Below, one piece after another: positions 32,713 through 38,919 of a stretch of 38,919 nt of DNA. Under the pieces are notes generated by a model. That model worked only from the letters and a program-made list of their open reading frames with translations, was not told the origin of the DNA and made no database searches. This stretch comes from Thermoprotei archaeon. Lineage in GTDB: Archaea; Thermoproteota; Thermoprotei; QMSL01; B3-G16. Numbering within the stretch: position 1 is the stretch's first letter; every line of letters starts with the position of its first letter. The position numbers and the translations under genes were made by a program. The DNA is taken from positions 1 to 38,919 of the forward strand of contig JAGGXX010000062.1 of assembly GCA_021162845.1 (NCBI GenBank). The letters run 5' to 3'.

Positions 32713-33762
32713 ATGAGGGTCAAGTTGGCGCTCATAGGTTGCGGGAGCATAGCACAGCTAGTGCACCTACCAGCCCTTAAGAGGATAGAGGAAGCAGAAC
32801 TAGTGGCCATATGCGACATATACGAGGAGGTCGCCAAAGGCGTCGCCAAGAAGTTCGCTATCGAAAAGTACTACACCGATTACGTCGAGATGCTTGAAAA
32901 GGAAGATCTAGACGCCATAATCAACACCACATGGCATGCAGCCCACGCTGAGACGACGATCGAGGCGGCTAAACATGGAAAACACGTCTTCGTGGAGAAA
33001 CCCATGGCGGTAACCATAGAGGAATGCAAACGCATGATCGAGGCATGCAGGCGCAACGACGTGAAGTTGATGATAGGCTTCATGAAGCGCTTCGATCCAG
33101 CGCTTAAGTGGATACGGGAGGAAGTGAGGAACGGGAGCTTAGGCGAGCTATTCCTCATCAACTCCTGGTACTACGACAGCTTCATCCACATGGATTATGT
33201 GCGCGCATTCACGGAGCGGTTCATAAGGCCTAAAGAGCCTCCTGCGTCAAGTCCTTATACCCCTACGGGAGAGCGACATCTAGACCTGTTCCTAGCCCAC
33301 GGAGTCCATCATGCGGACCTACTCCGATGGATAGGAGGCGAAATCCGCCGAGTCCGCTCGTGCTTTAAGGAGCGCGGCCAGGACTACGTGAGCACCACAA
33401 TCATAGAATACGAAAACGGGGCCACAGGCTACTTCCAGCAGGCAGGCATCATAAGAAGGGACTGGGACGAAGGCCTCATAATTCACGGCACCAAGGGCTC
33501 CGCCGAAGTCAAGATACGATTCCCATACTTCAAGTGGAGATCCGAGGCGAGGATATACCTAGCTGGGAGGAAGGAGTACGTCTCTAAACTCCACCCCTTC
33601 AGGGACATGTACCTAGCCGAGCTAAGGCACTTCGTACACTGCATCCTCAAAGATGAAGAACCCGTTCCCAATGGTTACGACGGGCTTATGGCACAGAAGA
33701 TAATCTACGCGATCTCCAAATCCGCAAGTGAGGAAAGGCCCATCTCAATTAACGGGATATGA
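32713..33762 (+). CDS. Gfo/Idh/MocA-family NAD(P)-dependent sugar oxidoreductase
   Basis: A 349-residue cytoplasmic dehydrogenase. The Rossmann motif ALIGCGSIAQLVHLPAL is at the N-terminus, followed by LVAICDIYEE (nucleotide-specificity acidic residue), DAIINTTWHAAHAETTIEAA, and HVFVEKPMAV containing the family's catalytic E-K-P lysine. The C-terminal domain has DLFLAHGVHHADLLRWIGGE, whose His-containing helix is the usual substrate-binding region. The family oxidises sugars, inositols, dehydro-sugars or scyllo-compounds, or cleaves by redox chemistry; this member's substrate is not readable. It follows the esterase by 88 bases on the same strand and a Shine-Dalgarno GAGGTTGG precedes its ATG, so co-transcription with the esterase is likely. 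It fits with the glycan-degrading set. Confidence 0.93.
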   Translation: MRVKLALIGCGSIAQLVHLPALKRIEEAELVAICDIYEEVAKGVAKKFAIEKYYTDYVEMLEKEDLDAIINTTWHAAHAETTIEAAKHGKHVFVEKPMAVTIEECKRMIEACRRNDVKLMIGFMKRFDPALKWIREEVRNGSLGELFLINSWYYDSFIHMDYVRAFTERFIRPKEPPASSPYTPTGERHLDLFLAHGVHHADLLRWIGGEIRRVRSCFKERGQDYVSTTIIEYENGATGYFQQAGIIRRDWDEGLIIHGTKGSAEVKIRFPYFKWRSEARIYLAGRKEYVSKLHPFRDMYLAELRHFVHCILKDEEPVPNGYDGLMAQKIIYAISKSASEERPISINGI

Positions 33763-33893
33763 GCGGCACCTTCAAACCGGAAATCGTACTTTTACCTACT
33801 AACGTCACTGGGGAATCAGCCAGCGATCACATCATCCCTAGCGAGGAGCCAGTTAAAGCCCATTAAGATCGTGACAATGGCCAGTATTTCCGC

Positions 33894-34801
33894 TCATAAC
33901 TTCCTCCTGACGGCGTAAGCAACTAACGGATCGGCTATCAAATACCCGCCATCCTTCCTCTCCACGAAACCCAGCTTCACCAATGTCTTGAGCAACGTAT
34001 TGAAGGTCGAATCATCAATCTCTATGCCCTCCTTAGCCTCCAGATACCCCTTCACCTCACTCCACCTATCCAGCCCCAACGCTATGGCCTTTAGTATGTG
34101 GTAATACCTCTCCCTGCTCCTCTCCAAAAACCTCCTGATCTCCGCAACAGCCTGCAGGCTAGCCATCTCCCGGATCCTGCTCAGATCCCTCTCTCTGCAC
34201 GGCAATGCTCCAACCGTAATACGTCAACCACCCGATTATACCATCGACGTGATCAATGATCTCATCGATCAACGACCTACTGACGCTCACGCTCAGTTGA
34301 TCAAAGCCCTCGCTCAGGAACTCCGCGGACTCCTCACGGCTCAGCCTCCTAAGCCTCACCTCGCCGATAGCCCTCCCATATAGAATCGTTGATCCTCCCC
34401 AACACCGTGCTAAGGCTAGCCCTACCCCTCCTACTCCAGCTGAACTTAACCGTCGAGCCTAGAATACTGACGCCCCTAACGCCCCGCATCAACTCAACCG
34501 ACCTCTCTCCCAAATCCCTATGCCTAACTATGAACTTCGTCAGCTCCGCCGATAAGGCCTCGTAAAGACCCCTGAAGCTCAACCTACCGTAATCCAATAC
34601 CACCCTCCTTAGGTCGAGGAATACGAAGGGATGATGCCCCTCGTTCAGGAAGACCTTAAGTAAACTACTCTTACCATACCTCCTAGGAGCCAGAATGAGG
34701 ACGAGCCTACCATGTTCGGTCATCAGTTCAAGCTTCCTTAACTCCTCATCGAAATCAAACAGATCCTCCCTCCTAGCCTTAGGGGCTAGATCGAAATACA
34801 C
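33894..34801 (-). pseudogene. Broken archaeal STAND-like ATPase (ATPase_2 / DUF234 type)
   Basis: Three pieces in different frames make up one decayed gene. From ATG 34801 the first piece has RLVLILAPRRYGKSSLLKVF (Walker A) and runs to RINDS near 34390. The sequence then continues in another frame as LYGRAIGEVRLRRLSREESA, the segment that in intact proteins follows Walker B and sensor I. Those parts, roughly 60 residues, have been deleted, and the junction shifts the frame. A second shift at a GA-rich run near 34190-34200 (WSIAVQRE to ERDLSRIREMAS) leads to the C-terminal winged helix (WSEVKGYLEAKEGIEID) ending KL at 33894. Archaeal ATPases of this kind are numerous and often mobile. It has no function as it stands. 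Confidence 0.85.
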
Positions 34802-34806
34802 CCTAT

Positions 34807-34832
34807 CCCCCAGTTACTGGGGGTACCCCCAG
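34807..34832. repeat. Interlocked palindromes upstream of the broken ATPase gene
   Basis: CCCCCAG-TTA-CTGGGGG (34807-34823) overlaps a perfect 16-base palindrome CTGGGGGTACCCCCAG (34817-34832), so three complementary arms alternate. On the minus strand a TATA-like CTTTATTCC (34832-34840) abuts it, putting the arms at the predicted transcript start of the ATPase gene, six bases before its ATG at the near end. Confidence 0.75.
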
Positions 34833-34905
34833 GAATAAAGATTACTGAAAACGAGGATCCCAAAATCCCTCTCCACCCATCAGCTTAAGCGAACGACACC
34901 TAGAA

Positions 34906-34915
34906 GCTTTATATC
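34906..34915 (+). promoter_or_regulatory. TATA box of the URO-D-like gene at 34948
   Basis: GCTTTATATC at 34906-34915 lies about 36 bases before the ATG at 34948, with CAGGT between as a weak Shine-Dalgarno. Confidence 0.55.
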
Positions 34916-34947
34916 CCCTACCGATCGAACTATCCCCAGGTAATACC

Positions 34948-36120
34948 ATGGAGCCCTTCAACATAGACCGCTACCTCAAGCTAATCGAGCAGAACAGGAG
35001 GAGGGTGGAGACCGCGGGGGAATTCCAGGAACCCGATAGAGTACCAATAATCATAGACGTAGGCGGCCCATACTACGCCAAGATCTTCGGCTATACCCTC
35101 GCCGACTACTACAACAACCTAAGTGTCATGCTCCACGTTCAAGTCAAGGGCATCAAATGGAGGCTGAGATGGCTAAAGGACGACCTAACCCACATAGGGG
35201 TCAGACTGGACCTAGGCAGCATAGCCGAGGGCATAGTATTCGACTGCGAGATAGTAATGCCAGACGAGAAGAAACCCTGGCAGAGCCCATGGATAGTCCC
35301 ACGCATAAGGACGCTAGAGGACATAGATGACCTAGAGATCCCAGACCCCCACACCCACAAAGGCATCAAGGCGTACTACGAAAAACTCGAGAAATTCAGA
35401 AAGCTGGCAAAGGAGAACCACGGCAACATACCCGTAGGCGGAGGGCTCCAGATCCACCCCCCAATCTCAGCGGCCGGATCACTAATGGGCCCCCAGAGGC
35501 TATACTCATGGATGTACAAGCACCCAAACGAGATTCACAAGCTCTTCAGGAAACTAGAGAAGACCTTCATAGTACTACGGGAGTTCTACCACGAGATCAC
35601 CGGAGCGGAATCCAGCTCACTAGGGCTATGCGACGACCACGCCGGCTACCTGAGCAGGGAAATGTACCGACGATTCGTACTACCGTACAACCTAAGGCTC
35701 TACCAGCGCTTCGGCAAGAGGTACAGGTCATTACACATGGACTCACACATGGACCACATAGCTGACATACTAAGGGACGCCTATAAGCTGAACTACGCCG
35801 ACGTCGGAGTAGAAAACGACATAAGGATAATCGCCAAGCACTTCAAGGGAAGCGTAGTATTCAAGGGAAACGCCAACTGGAGGGCGCTCCTCGCCTCACG
35901 CCTGAAGACCGAACTAGAGATAGAGAAATGCATCCTCCACGCAGCGCCGGGAGGAGGCTACATATTCGACAACGGAGGGGAGACCTACACGGGCGTACCC
36001 CCCGAAATGCTCAAATACGAAGTGGAATACGCAAAGAAAGTAGGCAGATACCCCATAAAGAAGGAGAACTTCAAACACCTAGACAAGCTCCTAGAACTAT
36101 ACCCGCCGCTCGAGGCATGA
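34948..36120 (+). CDS. URO-D superfamily protein, divergent branch
   Basis: A 390-residue member of the uroporphyrinogen-decarboxylase superfamily, more divergent than the other three copies. It opens EPFNIDRYLKLIEQNRRRVE, has EPDRVPIIIDVGGPYYAK, and a central barrel with GAESSSLGLCDDHAGYLSREM. The strand equivalent to FxLHxCG reads RSLHMDSHMDHIADI (H263, D265), so the zinc Cys of MtaA/CmuA is Asp and two additional His are nearby. A PGGGY segment at the C-terminus (HAAPGGGYIFDNGGE) matches that of the copy at 2103-3191. It might bind another metal through the H-x-D-x-H-x-D-H cluster (inference). Transcribed alone from its own promoter, it follows the broken ATPase divergently. Function unknown. 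Confidence 0.82.
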   Translation: MEPFNIDRYLKLIEQNRRRVETAGEFQEPDRVPIIIDVGGPYYAKIFGYTLADYYNNLSVMLHVQVKGIKWRLRWLKDDLTHIGVRLDLGSIAEGIVFDCEIVMPDEKKPWQSPWIVPRIRTLEDIDDLEIPDPHTHKGIKAYYEKLEKFRKLAKENHGNIPVGGGLQIHPPISAAGSLMGPQRLYSWMYKHPNEIHKLFRKLEKTFIVLREFYHEITGAESSSLGLCDDHAGYLSREMYRRFVLPYNLRLYQRFGKRYRSLHMDSHMDHIADILRDAYKLNYADVGVENDIRIIAKHFKGSVVFKGNANWRALLASRLKTELEIEKCILHAAPGGGYIFDNGGETYTGVPPEMLKYEVEYAKKVGRYPIKKENFKHLDKLLELYPPLEA

Positions 36121-36322
36121 ACGCGTTTACATCATTCCTAAGCAACTGAAAAAGCCACGCGTTATGCATCTATGATTTAGGAGGCTCCTTCAAGTCAGGA
36201 GCTTGAACTTAGCACGAGGGGGCTCGCCTTAAAAAACACAAAGCCATTAGGGACGCAGGCTCATATCCTTACCCACAGGCAATCTTAGCTACGCACAGGT
36301 TGATAAGTGATGCTTAAGCCTC
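36121..36322. other. Spacer with one small inverted repeat
   Basis: The 202-base spacer contains GCTCCT-tcaagtc-AGGAGC (36184-36202), a six-base stem with a seven-base loop, about 65 bases after the URO-D-like stop. It could be a terminator-like structure or a relic of an element end. No gene is seen. Confidence 0.35.
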
Positions 36323-36994
36323 TTGATTAAGGTTATAAAGAACGCGATGAAGTTGAGTAGGGATAATATGTGCGGGAAAGGGCCGAAGGAGGACTACGTA
36401 GGTAAAGGCAGGAAATACTTCATAAAGGCGGCCGTTCCCATGATCGCGTGCGCAGCGATCCTAATGCTTAACGATCTACTCTTCAGATATCTCATCAAGC
36501 CCTCGTTACCAGCTCTCTAGCTACAAGGTCTATGTGAGCTCGCTGGTTATCCTGGCTTTAGGGTATTCGATGGTGGACTTAATCGTGAGCTCTGCTTTCT
36601 AAGGATCACCGTGGAGTATTCGACCGCAGCGTTCATGATGGGTATCGTAAGGACAACAGGGATAACGGTCTTACTGGCCGTCATGACCTCAGTTTTAATG
36701 TCAACCCCTCTGCTACCTTGATCGGGTCTCGTAGTGGGCTTCACTATGCAAAGGGTTCTCAGTCAAGCAGTGGCTGGGATCTTCATAACGCTCACACAGC
36801 CTTTCAAGCCGTGCGATATCATCACGGTAACTGGGCAATGAGGGAGAGTTAAGGATGTGAGCATCATGTGCATGATCCTGATGAGTGAAGATGACTCCAA
36901 AGAGGTGCTTATACCAAGCACTAGCATTGTGAATGCGGTCATCATTAAAGCGCAAGGTGGTGAGGAATGGGGTGAGCGGGCACGTAACCTTTGA
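36323..36994 (+). pseudogene. MscS-type mechanosensitive channel pseudogene
   Basis: Fragments in two or three frames resemble an MscS channel, which opens under membrane tension to release solutes. Frame one from TTG 36323 gives a helix (AAVPMIACAAILMLNDLLF) and stops at 36518. A second frame continues SSYKVYVSSLVILALGYSMV. A third frame holds the pore helix SGLVVGFTMQRVLSQAVAGI, then FITLTQPFKPCDIITVTGQ, the start of the beta domain, and VKDVSIMCMILMSEDDSKEV. In-frame TGA codons lie at 36719-36721 and 36838-36840, just before and just after the pore/beta-domain segment. The C-terminal domain is truncated at 36994, two bases before the convergent radical SAM gene's stop. Confidence 0.82.
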
Positions 36995-36995
36995 C

Positions 36996-38468
36996 TTATT
37001 CCTGGTATGGGTTCATCGCTTCCCTAACCAGCGATCTCCATGCCGATAGGTTATACACGCAACCAGGATCCGGTCCTAATGGATCCCCGGTGTAAGCGTA
37101 GGCCCTCGCTCTGCACCCTCCGCAGACATATTTGTAAGGGCATTGGCTGCAAAAGCCCTTAAGCCTGCTCCTGTCCCTTAAAGCCTTAAGGAGCTCGGAG
37201 CCTGTCCATATTTCCCAGAAGCCCTGAGCCCTCAAGTTGCCCACAGGCATCGGCATAAATACGCAAGGGGTAACGGTACCATCAGGCTCTATCGCGGCAT
37301 AAATCCTCCCCGCTCCGCAACCGCCCACGAACTCTGCGAGGGCCTTGACTATCGGGTCCCCTCCTACGTAGAAGTGCGTGGGTGCAGCCTCTCTCCTTCC
37401 GCTTAGCTGTGTGATCACTCTGCCATACTGGGGGGCGGTGGAGACTATCTCCAGCCCCCTCCGCTTCATCTCATGGTACAGCGTTCTAAGGAATTCCTCC
37501 CTCTCCTCAGGACTCAGATCCAAGTTTATGATCTTCCTTCCCCTACCTACCGGTATGAAGTTGAAAAATGCCACTCTACGGACCCCTATGGATTCTGCTA
37601 GGTCGAGTAGATCCTCGACCTCATTCACGTTAAGCTTGGTGATCGTCACTGCCATCGCGTGGGAGACTCCGAGTTTAACCGTATTCGTGAGGGCTTTAAC
37701 TGCCCTTTCCCAGGAGCCTTGGACTCCCCTGAACCAATCATGCTTCTTGGGATCAGCGGAATCTACCGAGACCTCCACGTACCTCAGACCGGCTTTGACC
37801 GCCTTCTTTAGAGAGGTGGAATCGGCGAAAACCCACCCGTTGGTAGCAACCGCTGGGTACATCCCCCTCGTGGAGATCGCCTTAACTACTGGCAAGAAGT
37901 GTGGGTGTATCGTAGGCTCGCCGCCGCTTAAAGCCACAGCTGCCACGCCGACTTTATCGAGTTGATCGACCACCATCAGCTTCTCCTTCAAGGTGAGCTC
38001 ATTGGGTAACGGCCTGTCGGCCCTCTGGTAACAGTGCTTGCACCGGAGGTTACACATGTTCGTGAAATTCCATACTATCATGAAGGGAGCGGGAAGCCTC
38101 TGGGGGACGGTCACCCCGTAGAGCGCTATCCCTTTCAGCACAACCGAGACCCCTCTTCTGACTGCCGGATCCTTAAGAGCCTTCTTCGCTTCTTCCTCTC
38201 GGCCATGCATCACCGCCATACCAAGCCTTAGAAGCATCTTTATTAATCCCCCAAGGAACCTAACAGCGACTGGACATTGAACGCTCTCGCCAGCGTACAT
38301 TGCCAACGCATGATAGAGCGCTGAGGCCTTCACCGTCCTTCCTTCATAAAGACAATCATAATCCTTCAGACCGCCCTTAAGCAGAAGCCTCACGAAAGGA
38401 TTAGCTAGGATCACCCGGAAGGATACAAGTAGTGCCCCAACCCCTCCTCGTTTCTTCCTCTTCATCAC
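36996..38468 (-). CDS. Radical SAM/SPASM-domain protein
   Basis: A 490-residue protein with an N-terminal extension of about 130 residues, rich in hydrophobic and basic residues (residues 1-100 hold FRVILANPFVRLLLKGG and RFLGGLIKMLLRLGMAV). It then has the radical SAM core: WNFTNMCNLRCKHCYQRA, whose C-x3-C-x2-C binds the 4Fe-4S cluster that cleaves S-adenosylmethionine, then ALSGGEPTIHPHF and ATNGW. The C-terminal SPASM region has FVGGCGAGRIYAAIEPDG, TPCVFMP and CSQCPYKYVCGGCRARA for further clusters. The membrane-proximal N-terminus suggests a lipid or membrane substrate (inference). Its ATG overlaps the upstream gene's TGA by four bases (ATGA), so they are translationally coupled. Confidence 0.87.
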   Translation of the reverse strand: MMKRKKRGGVGALLVSFRVILANPFVRLLLKGGLKDYDCLYEGRTVKASALYHALAMYAGESVQCPVAVRFLGGLIKMLLRLGMAVMHGREEEAKKALKDPAVRRGVSVVLKGIALYGVTVPQRLPAPFMIVWNFTNMCNLRCKHCYQRADRPLPNELTLKEKLMVVDQLDKVGVAAVALSGGEPTIHPHFLPVVKAISTRGMYPAVATNGWVFADSTSLKKAVKAGLRYVEVSVDSADPKKHDWFRGVQGSWERAVKALTNTVKLGVSHAMAVTITKLNVNEVEDLLDLAESIGVRRVAFFNFIPVGRGRKIINLDLSPEEREEFLRTLYHEMKRRGLEIVSTAPQYGRVITQLSGRREAAPTHFYVGGDPIVKALAEFVGGCGAGRIYAAIEPDGTVTPCVFMPMPVGNLRAQGFWEIWTGSELLKALRDRSRLKGFCSQCPYKYVCGGCRARAYAYTGDPLGPDPGCVYNLSAWRSLVREAMNPYQE

Positions 38469-38919
38469 CTCCCTATTAGTTCACGGATGAGGTTGACGAG
38501 CTCCCTAAAGACTACGCCCAGAGTCTCCCTCAGCCTGCCGCTTCTAACTTCACGAAGTATTAAGCTTAGTCTAAGGTAGAATCTTCGGTAAGCGTAGCTG
38601 AGCATCCTCGCTACATCCTGGGGTAGGAAGTGAAAACCCCTCATCACAGGCCTTAAGGTGGTATAATGCTCCCAGTTAGCATCAACTATCAGGTTATTCT
38701 TCATCGCGTAACTAAAGAGGGGTGTGCCGGGGTAGGGGGTGGCTACCGTGAATTGAGCGTATGTCGGATCCAGCTTCACAGCGAACTCCACGGTCCTTCT
38801 CATCTCATCCAATGTCTCCCAAGGGAACCCCAGGATGAAGGATCCGACCGCGACCCCCTTAAGCTCCTTAACCCACTGGAAGACGCGTACTGCTTGCTCT
38901 AACCTTATCCCCTTACCCA
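38465..38919 (-). CDS. Radical SAM protein, C-terminal part, N-terminus beyond the window
   Basis: The frame is open from the right window edge to a TGA at 38465. It reads GKGIRLEQAVRVFQWVKELK, then GVAVGSFILGFPWETLDEM, the late barrel strands of a class B (B12-binding) radical SAM protein, and ATPYPGTPLFSYAMKNNLI, the family's usual C-terminal barrel end. It finishes with two helices (SYAYRRFYLRLSLILREV and GVVFRELVNLIRELIG). The usual N-terminal B12-binding and CxxxCxxC segments lie outside the window. The stop overlaps the start of the SPASM gene at 38466-38468. Such pairs occur in archaeal lipid- and hopanoid-like modification, but nothing here fixes the substrate. Confidence 0.8.
   Translation of the reverse strand, partial: GKGIRLEQAVRVFQWVKELKGVAVGSFILGFPWETLDEMRRTVEFAVKLDPTYAQFTVATPYPGTPLFSYAMKNNLIVDANWEHYTTLRPVMRGFHFLPQDVARMLSYAYRRFYLRLSLILREVRSGRLRETLGVVFRELVNLIRELIGR

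Noticed and set aside
37378-37965. 195-codon plus-strand frame
   Set aside because: Antisense of the conserved radical SAM core, whose motifs read clearly on the minus strand.
1-38919. CRISPR array, rRNA and tRNA genes
   Set aside because: No regularly spaced direct repeats, no rRNA-like stretch and no cloverleaf with a T-arm motif was noticed in the intergenic regions read on both strands. Short RNAs could still be missed without a covariance-model scan.

Overview
The window looks like a chromosomal segment of a thermophilic archaeon, most likely of the TACK/Thermoproteota side (inference, no marker gene present). Reasons: many near-leaderless genes with a TATA-like box 25-35 bases upstream; heavy use of AGG/AGA and ATA codons; several TTG starts placed after good Shine-Dalgarno sites; an archaeal/ER-type signal peptidase; a DUF5305 protein; a CofE-like F420 ligase homologue; a TasA/bundling-pilin-like protein; and an archaeal IS605-type TnpB relic. 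No rRNA, tRNA or CRISPR array was seen.

Layout. 1-3.2 kb: a URO-D-superfamily gene cut by the window edge, then divergently a PfkB sugar kinase and a second URO-D-like gene. 3.3-11.4 kb: a small deoxyribosyltransferase/N-hydrolase-like protein, and two large cytosolic GH106-like glycoside hydrolases flanking a thioredoxin-CcdA membrane protein. 11.6-16.8 kb: a DUF6785/DUF6784 (OPT-like) transporter, a small membrane protein apparently split in two by a decayed TnpB element, and a uronate-isomerase-like amidohydrolase. 16.8-22.8 kb: aminopropyltransferase (SpeE), a third URO-D-like gene, a bactofilin-like beta-helix protein with 17-residue rungs, a winged-helix regulator and an S9 peptidase. 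22.9-26.2 kb: a minus-strand surface-fibre locus (winged helix-TM regulator, TasA-like pilin, signal peptidase joined in frame to a secreted Ig-like module, DUF5305 protein). 26.5-36.1 kb: CofE-like ligase, DUF4091/GH123-like hydrolase, HEPN-like protein, a two-domain esterase whose second domain has lost its nucleophile, a Gfo/Idh/MocA oxidoreductase, a broken ATPase and a fourth URO-D-like gene. 36.3-38.9 kb: an MscS channel pseudogene and two overlapping radical SAM genes, the upstream one cut by the window edge.

How it fits together. The dominant theme is breakdown of complex, probably acetylated and uronate/deoxysugar-containing glycans: esterase, GH106-like and DUF4091 hydrolases, a large importer, uronate isomerase, sugar oxidoreductase and sugar kinase. 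The GH106-like enzymes have no visible signal peptide, so oligosaccharides are probably imported first and cut inside the cell. Four divergent URO-D-like genes are interspersed with this set, and none keeps the full zinc ligand set of MtaA/CmuA methyltransferases, so their role is open. The second theme is surface structure: a TasA/AbpA-type fibre operon with an unusual signal peptidase gene containing a perfect internal ribosome-binding site and start. Three genes in decay (tnpB, ATPase, mscS) mark recent gene loss.
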